A stretch of DNA of 64,000 bases, taken from the NCBI GenBank assembly GCA_964459995.1, contig CAYWOR010000013.1:13873-77872 (forward strand). Reading direction: 5' to 3'. The notes below the pieces were generated by a model, which saw only the letters and a program-made list of their open reading frames with translations, ran no database searches and had not been told where the DNA came from. The position numbers and the translations under genes are program-made. The stretch is from CAZSHG01 sp964459995. Lineage in GTDB: Bacteria; UBP14; UBA6098. This document shows, piece by piece, positions 1 to 7,551 of the stretch. How positions within the stretch are numbered: the first letter of the stretch is position 1; the number at the start of each line of letters is the position of its first letter.

Positions 1-358
1 ACTCTCTCGCCTTCAACTCGTCAATACAATTCTTACAAAGATGAAAAACCGCCTGCGGTTCGTCGCCCGGCTGAAGGAATTTCCTTAGCGAGAGTTTGCC
101 GTCGGCTGTGATAACCTGAATCCACTCGATGTAGTGCTTTTCTTCCATCGGATGCAGAGTGCTTCCGACATAAACCCTGACATCGGTGCCGTTCTTTTCG
201 ATAACTGGCACATGTTTTTCTTTTGCCATTTCCGCGGTTTGCTCTTCCATGAGGCTCATTGGCTGGTTACAGCAGACGAGCTGTCCTTTTCCGCCATGAA
301 GAACCTCGACGATATTCCCGCAGATTTCGCATTTATAGATTTCGAGTTTTTCCGCCAT
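1..358 (-). CDS. dfx: Superoxide reductase (desulfoferrodoxin), cut by window edge
   Basis: Reduces superoxide to hydrogen peroxide at a non-heme iron centre in the cytoplasm, without releasing oxygen; typical of anaerobes. Seen: C10, C13, C29 and C30 match the rubredoxin-like centre I, and H49, H69 and H75 are three of the five ligands of catalytic centre II, each one residue after the known Desulfovibrio numbering. The reading frame is still open at the window edge, just before the expected Cys-Asn-x-His segment that carries the last two ligands, so roughly ten residues are missing because of the window, not through damage. A GAGG ribosome site precedes the ATG. It follows the peroxiredoxin gene by 24 nt, so the peroxide it makes could be removed by its operon partner. 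Identification is firm. Confidence 0.95.
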   Translation of the reverse strand, partial: MAEKLEIYKCEICGNIVEVLHGGKGQLVCCNQPMSLMEEQTAEMAKEKHVPVIEKNGTDVRVYVGSTLHPMEEKHYIEWIQVITADGKLSLRKFLQPGDEPQAVFHLCKNCIDELKARE

Positions 359-382
359 TTTTTCCTCGCTTTTTTTAATAAA

Positions 383-1078
383 TTAGATCTTCTTGTGGCA
401 GAACCACCAGTCGAGACACTCGTGATTTTTGTTTTCGAGCCTTTCTTTTCGATCTTTTTCGCTCTTCGGAGGTGGCACGATAACATGGTCTCTGACGATG
501 CCGTTGTTAGGCCAATCAGCCGGCATGGCTACTTTGCTGTTGTCGGCAATCTGAAGACCACGCACCATACGGATTATCTCTGCCATGTTTCTTCCAAGCT
601 CCTGCGGATAATACAGAATCGCCCGAATGATTCCCTTCGGATCGACAATGAAGACCGCACGGACAGTGTTCGACCCTTTTCCGGGGTGGATTAGGCCGAG
701 CTCCTCGGCAATAGTGCCGTCGTCGGCGATTATCGGGAAAGTAATCTCGACGCCGAGCTTTTCATGAATCCATTCCGTCCATTTCATATGGGCGAAAACC
801 TGGTCTATCGAAAGGCCGATAAGCTCGCAGTTAAGCTCGTCGAACTCCGCCTTAAGCTTCTGAAACGCGACGAACTCAGTTGTGCATACCGGAGTAAAGT
901 CCCCCGGATGGCTAAACAAAACGAACCACTTGCCTTCGAAATCGTCCGGAATTGTCATCACACCATGGGTTGTCTGCACCTCGAAAGGTGGCATCTCGTC
1001 GCCGATGAGCGGCATCGAGTAGTATTCTTCTTCGCAGTCGCAGTCCTGACCGCAGTCACATTTGTAATCTTCGCACAT
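383..1078 (-). CDS. Peroxiredoxin, Prx6/1-Cys subfamily with Cys-rich N-terminus
   Basis: Thiol peroxidase that reduces hydrogen peroxide and organic peroxides in the cytoplasm. The peroxidatic Cys is C65 in the PVCTTE motif, followed by the family's conserved Arg/Pro regions. Two more cysteines near the C-terminus, C221 and C227, have the C-x5-C spacing known from archaeal Prx6-type enzymes, where the first acts as resolving cysteine. Odd: residues 2-15 hold five cysteines (C2, C7, C9, C13, C15) among acidic residues, an extension not usual for the family that could bind metal or be a redox relay. Start chosen at ATG with AAGGAG upstream. It lies between a small HTH gene (18 nt upstream) and dfx, in the PerR operon, so peroxide-responsive control is likely. 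Confidence 0.93.
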   Translation of the reverse strand: MCEDYKCDCGQDCDCEEEYYSMPLIGDEMPPFEVQTTHGVMTIPDDFEGKWFVLFSHPGDFTPVCTTEFVAFQKLKAEFDELNCELIGLSIDQVFAHMKWTEWIHEKLGVEITFPIIADDGTIAEELGLIHPGKGSNTVRAVFIVDPKGIIRAILYYPQELGRNMAEIIRMVRGLQIADNSKVAMPADWPNNGIVRDHVIVPPPKSEKDRKERLENKNHECLDWWFCHKKI

Positions 1079-1096
1079 GCTTGTCTCCTTTATGGT

Positions 1097-1309
1097 TTAT
1101 TTAACTTCGCCCGTAGCGGCATATTTGCATTGCTTCGGGCTGTGAACTAATCCGTCGGCCTTGAGTTCTTTGAGCGCCGCGGAAACATCCTTGGGGTCGA
1201 TGCCGGTTTTCTCGGCGATTTCTTTCGCGCCAAGAGGCACATCGCTGTCAGACAGCGTCTTCAGCACAAGCTTCGATGCCGAATCGCAATTCGGTTTTTT
1301 ACAGCTCAT
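1097..1309 (-). CDS. Small winged-helix DNA-binding protein
   Basis: A 70-residue protein made almost only of a winged helix-turn-helix of the kind found in MarR/ArsR-like small regulators: a helix pair around residues 27-50 with the pattern AKEIAEKTGIDPKDVSAAL, then a wing-like stretch near residue 55. It carries three cysteines (C3, C8 and one near residue 61) that could sense redox state or metal, which is my inference. GAGGAG ribosome site just upstream; the start is 2 nt after the perR stop, so it is translationally linked to perR. Target genes cannot be read from the sequence; its place in the oxidative stress operon suggests a helper regulator. Confidence 0.75.
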   Translation of the reverse strand: MSCKKPNCDSASKLVLKTLSDSDVPLGAKEIAEKTGIDPKDVSAALKELKADGLVHSPKQCKYAATGEVK

Positions 1310-1311
1310 TT

Positions 1312-1728
1312 TTACTCCTCTTTTATTGTTAATTTAAATTTGCATTCCGGGCAGATGCCGTAAATATCGACATTACAGCCAAGCACCTCGTAATCCGTTT
1401 GGCCGGCGCAATCCTCGATTACCTCTTGCGGTTTCTCGAAAACGATATCCTCAAGTTTTCCGCATCTTATGCAACGAATGTGACTATGCTCAGATGTGAT
1501 ATAGTCATAACGCCTTTGTCCGCCGCCGGTGTCGATTACCTGAACAACACCCTCGCGGCGAAGTATCTCCAGATTGCGATATACCGTGCTTAGGCTTATT
1601 TTCGGCATCTTCCTGCGCACCTTTTCGTAGATTTCGTCGGCAGTCGGATGGCATTTGTTGCCTTCAAGCTCTTCGAGTATGATAGTGCGCTGTTTTGTAT
1701 TTCTTTTGATTGGATTAATTTTATTCAT
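1312..1728 (-). CDS. perR: PerR-type peroxide-sensing Fur family repressor
   Basis: Metal-dependent repressor that senses peroxide by iron-catalysed histidine oxidation. With the start at the third in-frame ATG the protein has 138 residues, and the regulatory metal ligands H27, D75, H81, H83, D94 and the zinc ligands C86, C89, C126, C129 fall exactly ten residues before the Bacillus subtilis PerR equivalents (H37, D85, H91, H93, D104, C96, C99, C136, C139). The Asp at position 94 is typical of PerR rather than Fur. A longer frame to 1779 exists, but its extra codons contain the promoter and operator, so I prefer 1728. First gene of the perR-HTH-peroxiredoxin-dfx run and probably autoregulated. 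Confidence 0.92.
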   Translation of the reverse strand: MNKINPIKRNTKQRTIILEELEGNKCHPTADEIYEKVRRKMPKISLSTVYRNLEILRREGVVQVIDTGGGQRRYDYITSEHSHIRCIRCGKLEDIVFEKPQEVIEDCAGQTDYEVLGCNVDIYGICPECKFKLTIKEE

Positions 1729-1730
1729 AA

Positions 1731-1751
1731 TGCAAATCGCTTTCATTTGCA
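1731..1751. promoter_or_regulatory. Palindromic operator before perR
   Basis: A perfect inverted repeat, TGCAAAT, 7 nt spacer, ATTTGCA, lies between the -10 box and the perR start codon and covers the expected transcription start. Its position suits autorepression. The half-sites differ from the AT-only PerR box of Bacillus. An isolated extra half-site ATTTGCA lies at 1800-1806. That PerR (or the small HTH protein) binds it is an inference. Confidence 0.7.
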
Positions 1752-1779
1752 AATATATACCTGAGTAGATTAATGTCAA
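1752..1779 (-). promoter_or_regulatory. perR operon promoter
   Basis: Sigma70-like promoter on the minus strand: -35 TTGACA (1774-1779), 16-nt spacer, -10 TATATT (1752-1757). It lies inside the longest possible perR frame, which supports the downstream start at 1728. Confidence 0.7.
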
Positions 1780-1979
1780 GTAATATCTTTTTCGAAATCA
1801 TTTGCAATAGCAATGCCAAAAGATAACCCAAATCCGAAATGCCGCTCAACTAAGCTTCCGTTCAGACGCACACAGAAAAATTAATTATCAGAAGAAACTC
1901 GTTGCCATGCAAAGAACTCAGCTTCATATTATAGTTAAGCCGAAAAAAACGGCCTACTACAAACTAAATAGGAGAGACA

Positions 1980-2336
1980 ATGCCAAAAATGATCCATTTC
2001 GAAATCGGAGTCGATGATCCGGAGCGCGCTGTCGAGTTCTACGCGAAGGCTTTCGGATGGAAATCGCAGAAGTGGGAAGGCCCCATGGAATACTGGCTTA
2101 TCGATGCGGGAAGCCCCGAAGAGCCGGGAATCAACGGCGGTTTCGCGCGCAGAACACCCGATTCGCTGATCTGCAACACAATCGGCGTGGATAACATCGA
2201 TGTATATATAGATCGCATTGAAGCGGCCGGCGGCGAAATCATCGTCCCAAAACAATTGCTACCCGGAGTCGGATGGCTGGCCTATTTTCGCGATTCCGAG
2301 GGCAATGTCCTCGGTGTGATTCAGGACGATATGTAG
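1980..2336 (+). CDS. VOC (glyoxalase/bleomycin resistance) family protein
   Basis: 118-residue single-domain vicinal oxygen chelate protein, with the family's start (HFEIGVDDPERAVEFYAKAFGW) and end (WLAYFRDSEGNVLGVIQ) patterns. Such proteins act as small metal-dependent enzymes (glyoxalase-like, epimerase or dioxygenase) or resistance proteins; the substrate cannot be told. His6 and the Glu in the final DSEGN segment are the likely metal ligands. AGGAG ribosome site lies upstream. It stands alone, about 250 nt from perR on the other strand and 100 nt from yigZ. The 1781-1979 stretch before it shows no further feature. Confidence 0.85.
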   Translation: MPKMIHFEIGVDDPERAVEFYAKAFGWKSQKWEGPMEYWLIDAGSPEEPGINGGFARRTPDSLICNTIGVDNIDVYIDRIEAAGGEIIVPKQLLPGVGWLAYFRDSEGNVLGVIQDDM

Positions 2337-2400
2337 AGATTTCGGCGTTTATGGTCGAAAACCTTCGCTCATAAAGTGTTGAAGCTAAATCAAAAACAGC

Positions 2401-2429
2401 TTGCCGATCCGCCGCATCATAGCTAAAAT
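2401..2429 (+). promoter_or_regulatory. yigZ promoter, near-leaderless
   Basis: -35 TTGCCG, 17-nt spacer, -10 TAAAAT (2424-2429). The -10 ends 9 nt before the ATG, so the expected transcript has a leader of about 2 nt. No Shine-Dalgarno is present. Confidence 0.5.
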
Positions 2430-2438
2430 TAGAGAACT

Positions 2439-3056
2439 ATGAAAGACGGCGGCGACAGCTACAGAAGTCTAAAGAGCGATGGGCACGCAGAGGCCGTTAT
2501 CAAAGGTTCGAGGTTCATCGCGAAGGCTTCCCGGGTTGCTTCCCGAGAGGCATTTAAGGCTCTGCTGGAAGGCGAAATAGCGCGTTTTCCCGATGCCACC
2601 CACCATTGCTGGGCTTTCAGAATCGGTATAGATCGAATCGAGGAGCTTTCCGGCGACGACGGTGAGCCTTCCGGAAGCGCCGGGTTGCCGATCCAAAGAG
2701 TTTTATCGGGAACTGGGTTGTCTAACACCGGATGTATCGTAACTCGATATTTCGGAGGAACAAAGCTCGGAGTTGGCGGTCTGATGCGAGCCTATTCGCA
2801 AACCGCCTCCGAGGCTGTTCGCAACGCCGGCATCGAAGAAAGGGTCATAACAGAGCGGCTCGCACTGAGCCTTCCTTACGAGGCTTTCGGAGAGTTTTCC
2901 TCCAACATCGAAAGATTGGGCGGAGCGATAGTCCAAACCGAATTTGGAGTCGATGTCCTTCTCAAATTCGAGCTTCCGAGAGCCGCCATTGAAGAAATCG
3001 CGGATATCGCCGCAAATTTGACCCACGGGAACGCAGAAATTCTTAAATTAGATTAA
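2439..3056 (+). CDS. yigZ: YigZ/IMPACT family protein
   Basis: 205-residue protein of the IMPACT/YigZ family. The N-terminal domain carries the signature SGDDGEPSGSAG around residue 70, followed by the YFGGTKLGVGGL block near residue 105; the C-terminal part fits the DUF1949-like ferredoxin fold domain. The family is widespread; relatives act on translation control or are linked to proline dipeptidase, but the bacterial molecular role is not settled. Length is as usual for the family. The start is the first ATG, with a promoter immediately upstream and no ribosome site. It is followed 11 nt later by the thioredoxin-like lipoprotein gene, so the three genes to trxB may be co-transcribed. Confidence 0.92.
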   Translation: MKDGGDSYRSLKSDGHAEAVIKGSRFIAKASRVASREAFKALLEGEIARFPDATHHCWAFRIGIDRIEELSGDDGEPSGSAGLPIQRVLSGTGLSNTGCIVTRYFGGTKLGVGGLMRAYSQTASEAVRNAGIEERVITERLALSLPYEAFGEFSSNIERLGGAIVQTEFGVDVLLKFELPRAAIEEIADIAANLTHGNAEILKLD

Positions 3057-3067
3057 ATGAAGGCATT

Positions 3068-3625
3068 ATGAAGCAACGTAACATTTTGTATTATATAATG
3101 ATAGCCGTTGTCCTAACCTTGTCGTGCGGAGGCGGAAAAACGGGCGCGGTCGAATCGAAAATAGAAGCCGAAGGCCCCAAAATCCCCGATTTTAGCGCAT
3201 TCGACAGTGCGGGCAAGGAATTCACCCAAAGGGAAATATCGAATGGGCCGGCGGTGGCATGTTTCCTCGTAAGTTGGTGCCTTACATGTGGATACGAACT
3301 TGTCGCTCTTCAAGAAATCAGCGACGAGATGGCGAATTACAAAATCCCCATCGTGATATTCTCTTTCGAAGACCCTGCCGAATTTAAACCGCTACTAGAT
3401 TCACTTAGCGTCAATTTGCCCATCGTGAAGGCCGACAGCGCGCTTTTTGCGGGTCTCCGTATCGACGCAATACCAACCCGAATACTTTTCAGCAACGGCA
3501 GAGAGGCGATGCGAATCACCGGCGCACCGAGCTTTAATGACGAAAAATTCCGCATGATGCTCCGCAAAGCGGTCGGCCTGCCCCCAGAAGGCCTCAAAGC
3601 AACTTCAGCAAAAACAGATTCATAG
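3068..3625 (+). CDS. Thioredoxin-fold lipoprotein (TlpA/ResA-like)
   Basis: 185-residue exported protein with a short hydrophobic signal and a lipobox-like TLSC at C20, so probably membrane-anchored on the periplasmic side. The thioredoxin fold follows, with the redox pair C71-x-x-C74 (WCLTC) and the cis-Pro loop AIPTRI near residue 140. The dipeptide between the cysteines (Leu-Thr) is unlike the Gly-Pro of thioredoxin and suits a specialised thiol-disulfide role, for example cytochrome or envelope protein maturation. It is followed 7 nt later by the thioredoxin-reductase-like gene; a direct electron link would need a membrane carrier and is not shown. Confidence 0.85.
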   Translation: MKQRNILYYIMIAVVLTLSCGGGKTGAVESKIEAEGPKIPDFSAFDSAGKEFTQREISNGPAVACFLVSWCLTCGYELVALQEISDEMANYKIPIVIFSFEDPAEFKPLLDSLSVNLPIVKADSALFAGLRIDAIPTRILFSNGREAMRITGAPSFNDEKFRMMLRKAVGLPPEGLKATSAKTDS

Positions 3626-3632
3626 GAATAAA

Positions 3633-4559
3633 ATGGTCGAAGAATACGATGTAATAATAATCGGCGGCGGCCCGGGTGGACTGACCGCGGCAATCTATGC
3701 TTCGAGGGGACTCCACAAAACCCTCGTTGTCGAGCGTCAGATGACAGGCGGATTAGCCGCGACAACTCATCGTATGGAAAACTACCCCGGTTTCCCGAAA
3801 GGCGTGGGCGGCGCTGAGCTTCTGAGCCTTTTCCGCAAACAGGCGGAAAATTTCGGCACGGAAATCCGCGAGTTTGTAGATGTCAAATCGCTGGAAAAGC
3901 TTCCCGACGGCAGAATCGCAGTCCGCGCTACCGAGCACCAGTTCGTCGCGAAAGCCGTGATTATCTCAACCGGAAGTTATCCACGCAAAATAGGCGTTCC
4001 CGGCGAAAAAGAATTCTACGGCAGGGGAGTTTCATATTGCGCAACCTGCGACGGCGCACTGTTCCGCGATATGAATGTCGCGGTGGTCGGATGCGGCAAT
4101 TCCGGCCTTCAGGAGGGTGAAGCGCTTCTCGACTTATGTAACTCTGTATCCTTCATAGAGTTTCTCGATTATGTGCCGGCGGAAAAAATTCTGTTCGAGA
4201 GAATCGAAAAGGCTGAAAACGCCAAATTTTACATCAATCACAAGGTTGTGCGATTCGAGGGCGGCCAGTTTTTAGAGCGAATAATCGCGGAAAACCGCGC
4301 CACTGGCCAAGAAATCGAAATAACAGTCGATGGAGCCTTTATTTATGCGGGTTATAAGCCAAATTCGGACTTCGTGATTGGATTCGTTGAATTGGATGAC
4401 CGCGGTTATATCCAAACCGATGAAAATATGCAAACATCGGTTCAGGGAGTGTTTGCGGTCGGCGATGTCCGCGCGAAACGGATTCAACAGGTTACGGTGG
4501 CGACTGCCGAGGGCACAATCGCGGCTCTTATGGCAGGACATTATATTCGCGGGCTTTAG
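3633..4559 (+). CDS. trxB: Thioredoxin reductase-like flavoprotein
   Basis: 308-residue two-domain flavoprotein: FAD-binding GGGPGG at residues 11-16, redox pair C136-A-T-C139 followed by DGA as in E. coli TrxB, second dinucleotide motif GCGNSG near residue 153, and the C-terminal FAD-binding GDVRAKRIQQ segment. It reduces thioredoxin or a similar disulfide carrier in the cytoplasm. Odd: the HRRxxxR motif that gives NADPH specificity in classical TrxB is absent; the matching region reads FIEFLDYVPAEKIL. This suggests another electron donor (NADH, ferredoxin or F420 in known divergent members). Its stop overlaps by 4 nt the stop of convergent hisS. Confidence 0.88.
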   Translation: MVEEYDVIIIGGGPGGLTAAIYASRGLHKTLVVERQMTGGLAATTHRMENYPGFPKGVGGAELLSLFRKQAENFGTEIREFVDVKSLEKLPDGRIAVRATEHQFVAKAVIISTGSYPRKIGVPGEKEFYGRGVSYCATCDGALFRDMNVAVVGCGNSGLQEGEALLDLCNSVSFIEFLDYVPAEKILFERIEKAENAKFYINHKVVRFEGGQFLERIIAENRATGQEIEITVDGAFIYAGYKPNSDFVIGFVELDDRGYIQTDENMQTSVQGVFAVGDVRAKRIQQVTVATAEGTIAALMAGHYIRGL

Positions 4560-5875
4560 AGCGATTCACCTGCCTCAACAACCTTCACAAGCTCATCGAA
4601 ACCAACCTCGCGCTGACCGCCGGAGGCCATTTCCTTCAGTGCGACGACGCCCTTTTTAAGCTCATTTTCGCCCAAAATCGCTACATAAGGAATGCCCTGC
4701 TTATCTGCATAGGCGAATTGCTGTGCGAGTTTGCGCGGTTCGAGATAAATATCCGCCGAAACTCCCGAGTCGCGAAGTTTACGCGCAAGCTCGATAGAAT
4801 CTCCGGCAAAATTTTCATCGAAAATCGTTACAAGAACGAGCGCAGGGGATTTTGCACTCTCGATTTTCCCTGCGTCGATAAGCGCGGAGAGAATACGGTC
4901 GAGGCCTATGGTTATGCCCACCGCTGGGATTTCGCGTCTGGAAAACAGCCCGATAAGGTCGTCGTATCTGCCGCCGCCGGTAAGGCTACCAATATGAGGC
5001 TGTTCCGGCGAAATGCTCTCGAAAATTGTTCCGGTATAATAATCAAGCCCGCGTGAGAGGGCGAGGTCGATTTTCAGGCTCGATTTCGGTGTGCCGAAAC
5101 TCGAAGTCAGCGCGATTATCTCGCGTAAGTCCTTTATTCCCTTAGTAATACGCGGGTTATCCCCCCATTTATCCTCAACTCTCGAAAGAAGCGAGTCGTC
5201 TTCGTCTTTCGCAAGAATAACTTCGAAAAGCGAATCGATATTCCTTTCCACGAAACCGCCCTCATTAAGCTCTTTGCGGACACCCTCTTCGCCGACTTTG
5301 TCCAGTTTGTCGATAATTCTGCAAACATCCATTTCGGATTCCGCCGGAAATCCCGAAGATTCCATCATTCCACGTAAAAGCTGGCGGTGGTTTATCTTCG
5401 TGATAGCTTTATTGAAGCCTACTTCGCGGAGAATGCACACGCTAAGCGCGATAATTTCAGCATCTGCGGCGAGTGATTCGGTGCCGATTGTGTCGGCATC
5501 ACACTGAAGAAACTCGCGGAAACGCCCCTGCCGAGGCTGTGCGCGCTCTGCCCGCCAGACTTCCTGTATCTGATACCTCTTAAATGGCATCGGAAGCTCC
5601 GGATACATCGCCACCGAACGCGCGAGTGGAACTGTCAAATCATAGCGGAGCGCGAGGTCTTCCTTCTCGTGTTCGAGCTTGTAAAAAAGCCTTTCCGCCT
5701 CAGCGCCATATTTGCCGAGAAGAATCTCTTTGAACTCGATAGCCGGAGTAGCAAGGGGCGCAAACCCCCATCTACGGAAGGTCTCGCGGACTTTCTGCAG
5801 AAGCTCCTCGCGCGGAAGCATAACCTCAGGAAGAATATCGCGCATGCCCCTATAAAGGCGTGGTTGGATGAACAT
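4556..5875 (-). CDS. hisS: Histidyl-tRNA synthetase
   Basis: Class II aminoacyl-tRNA synthetase charging tRNA-His. Motif 2 (RYQIQEVWRAERAQPRQGRFREF), the histidine-specific LDYYTG segment and motif 3 (GGGRYDDL with GITIGLDRI) are clear, then an anticodon-binding domain over the last 100 residues. The start at 5875 (MFIQPRLYRGMRDILPE) is chosen because it has a GGAGG site and matches family N-termini; a longer frame to 5956 runs into the upstream gene. About 439 residues, normal length. It lies 10 nt after the membrane protein gene upstream, so it is probably co-transcribed with it and ends against trxB. Confidence 0.96.
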   Translation of the reverse strand: MFIQPRLYRGMRDILPEVMLPREELLQKVRETFRRWGFAPLATPAIEFKEILLGKYGAEAERLFYKLEHEKEDLALRYDLTVPLARSVAMYPELPMPFKRYQIQEVWRAERAQPRQGRFREFLQCDADTIGTESLAADAEIIALSVCILREVGFNKAITKINHRQLLRGMMESSGFPAESEMDVCRIIDKLDKVGEEGVRKELNEGGFVERNIDSLFEVILAKDEDDSLLSRVEDKWGDNPRITKGIKDLREIIALTSSFGTPKSSLKIDLALSRGLDYYTGTIFESISPEQPHIGSLTGGGRYDDLIGLFSRREIPAVGITIGLDRILSALIDAGKIESAKSPALVLVTIFDENFAGDSIELARKLRDSGVSADIYLEPRKLAQQFAYADKQGIPYVAILGENELKKGVVALKEMASGGQREVGFDELVKVVEAGESL

Positions 5876-5885
5876 CGAACCTCCG

Positions 5886-6566
5886 TTAAAAACCTTTTGT
5901 GATAGCGAATGCGCTAACGCCCCAGCATAGAGCGATTGCGGCCACTGAGCCGGCATAATAAAGTGATGTTTTCACCTCGGCGAGCGATCCGACTTTATCG
6001 CGAATTTTCTCGCCAAGAGCATATCCGATAGGAACCGTAAGCGCTGAAAAAGCCGCCCAAAGAAGGCTCTCGTGTGCCATGAAGCGGAAAAAACCCGCCC
6101 CGGAATTAAAAGAGAGCAGATAAGCGCAGGGTGCGAGACGCATCCCAATAGCCCAAAAAGCGGTTCCGCCAAGAAATCCGCCCGCAAAACCGGCTGTAGC
6201 TCTCGAGGCGAATGATTTTTCCATCTGCCTCGAAAGGGCGATAGCGGCGCCCCCAAAGGTCGCGCCTTCCAGAAAAACCGCAAGACTCCCATTGGCCATA
6301 CAGGTCATCGGAAGACCGAGAACCGGCACAACAAGCTGTTTGACAGCCATCGCGATAACAGGTGCGGCAAATAGAACCCAAACTTTACGGTAAACCGCGA
6401 AAGCCATCGCCATTAAGCCGAGGCCAAGCCCCGTAAGGATTACTGCGCGAGTAGGAATTCCCAACATCTTTAGCGCTCCGCCGCCGACAACCTCGACCAG
6501 CCCCCAAATCGAGCCGAAAACGAGCACGGCGAGAAGCAAATCGACAGCCCTGAATTTATCTTTCAT
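5886..6566 (-). CDS. Multi-pass membrane protein of unknown function
   Basis: 226 residues with about six or seven hydrophobic segments, rich in Gly and Ala; small polar loops such as VEVVGGGALKMLGIPTRA near the start and FNSGAGFFRFMAHESLLW in the last third. The layout resembles small substrate-binding membrane components (ECF transporter S-type), but no motif proves this and no ECF ATPase gene is near. The PHP gene upstream is 9 nt away and hisS 10 nt downstream, so the three genes likely form one transcription unit. Function not recognised. Confidence 0.7.
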   Translation of the reverse strand: MKDKFRAVDLLLAVLVFGSIWGLVEVVGGGALKMLGIPTRAVILTGLGLGLMAMAFAVYRKVWVLFAAPVIAMAVKQLVVPVLGLPMTCMANGSLAVFLEGATFGGAAIALSRQMEKSFASRATAGFAGGFLGGTAFWAIGMRLAPCAYLLSFNSGAGFFRFMAHESLLWAAFSALTVPIGYALGEKIRDKVGSLAEVKTSLYYAGSVAAIALCWGVSAFAITKGF

Positions 6567-6575
6567 AACTCCTCC

Positions 6576-7406
6576 TTATACTCCCAAAAAGCCTCTAAGC
6601 GGCTCACCGACACCGATTCCAACCTCGCGGATGAGAGTCAAAGCCTCATCGAGCTTGTATCCAACATCACCGGCCCGATGCGCGTCGCTTCCAATCGAAT
6701 TCACCCGAACGCCGGCTTCACGAGCCATCTCGAGAATATTTCGAGATGGGTAAAAATCCGAATAGCCCTTCCGCATCGCAGAAGTATTTATTTCAATTCC
6801 AACTCCGGCCTTCGCAATCTCGTCAAAGACCTTTGGAAAAAGCTTTTCCAGCTCTCGATCTATATGGGTGCCATATAGACGACGCGCATATTTTTTGATA
6901 CCATCGACATGAGCTATTGTCGAGAATATTTTCGAGCGCGCTATTGCGATAGTTTTATCGCAGAAATCCTCCGCTATCGCCGAGGGCGCAGTCGAGCGAA
7001 GATAGCCATCCGCTTCACTGCTGGCCGTAACAGAGATGTTTTCGAGACAATGCACCGCGCCGAGCACGAAATCCACTGGATGTTTGACGACAAAATCTCG
7101 CGCAATAGCGTCATAGTGCGGCATATAGCTAAGCTCGAACCCCGACCAAAGCTGAATTTCGCCCGAATACCGAGCCCGAAGCTCAGCAATCTCATCGAGA
7201 TACGCGCCAACCGCTGTATTGTCGAGAAGTCGAAGCTTACCGTCAATTCGCATAAAGGGATCGATTCCCCGCCGAAATGGGTTTAGGTCGATATGCGTGG
7301 TGAAGCACATCGCCTTGAGACCCGCCCCGATTCCTGCGCGAACCATATCTTCCATTTCCGCGTGCGAATCGATGCTGTGTTTCGAATGGACGTGAAAATC
7401 GATCAT
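6576..7406 (-). CDS. PHP-domain phosphoesterase (histidinol-phosphatase HisK-like)
   Basis: 276-residue PHP-family metallohydrolase. N-terminal metal motif DFHVHSKHS (H5, H7), second motif TTHIDLNP near residue 40, FELSYMPHY near 90, AHVDGIKKY near 165 and SDAHRAGDVG near 240 give the complete PHP metal set. The best match is the class that removes phosphate from histidinol phosphate in histidine synthesis, but the family also holds other phosphatases and no his biosynthesis gene lies nearby; the neighbouring hisS is for tRNA charging. The start at 7406 is preferred to an upstream in-frame one at 7448 because the metal motif begins at once and a promoter sits right before it. Confidence 0.85.
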   Translation of the reverse strand: MIDFHVHSKHSIDSHAEMEDMVRAGIGAGLKAMCFTTHIDLNPFRRGIDPFMRIDGKLRLLDNTAVGAYLDEIAELRARYSGEIQLWSGFELSYMPHYDAIARDFVVKHPVDFVLGAVHCLENISVTASSEADGYLRSTAPSAIAEDFCDKTIAIARSKIFSTIAHVDGIKKYARRLYGTHIDRELEKLFPKVFDEIAKAGVGIEINTSAMRKGYSDFYPSRNILEMAREAGVRVNSIGSDAHRAGDVGYKLDEALTLIREVGIGVGEPLRGFLGV

Positions 7407-7414
7407 AACTAATA

Positions 7415-7443
7415 AATATATTCCGATTATTCGTGCAGGGCAA
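7415..7443 (-). promoter_or_regulatory. PHP-hisS operon promoter, near-leaderless
   Basis: Minus strand -35 TTGCCC (7438-7443), 17-nt spacer, -10 TATATT (7415-7420), ending 8 nt before the ATG at 7406. No ribosome site between. The expected leader is 1-2 nt. Confidence 0.5.
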
Positions 7444-7470
7444 GCCAATTATACCCCCCGCAAAAAGGAT

Positions 7471-7500
7471 TGAAAAAGCCCCCTTCTATTCGAAGAGGGC
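7471..7500 (-). terminator. Rho-independent terminator after rubrerythrin
   Basis: Minus-strand hairpin with 9-nt arms (7492-7500 and 7478-7486, one C-A mismatch, 5-nt loop) followed by five T. It lies about 50 nt after the rubrerythrin stop and separates it from the PHP promoter. Confidence 0.75.
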
Positions 7501-7551
7501 AAATTTCTGCGCTTAACCGGCGTTCTCGAAGTTTTTTATGAATTGCAGGGG

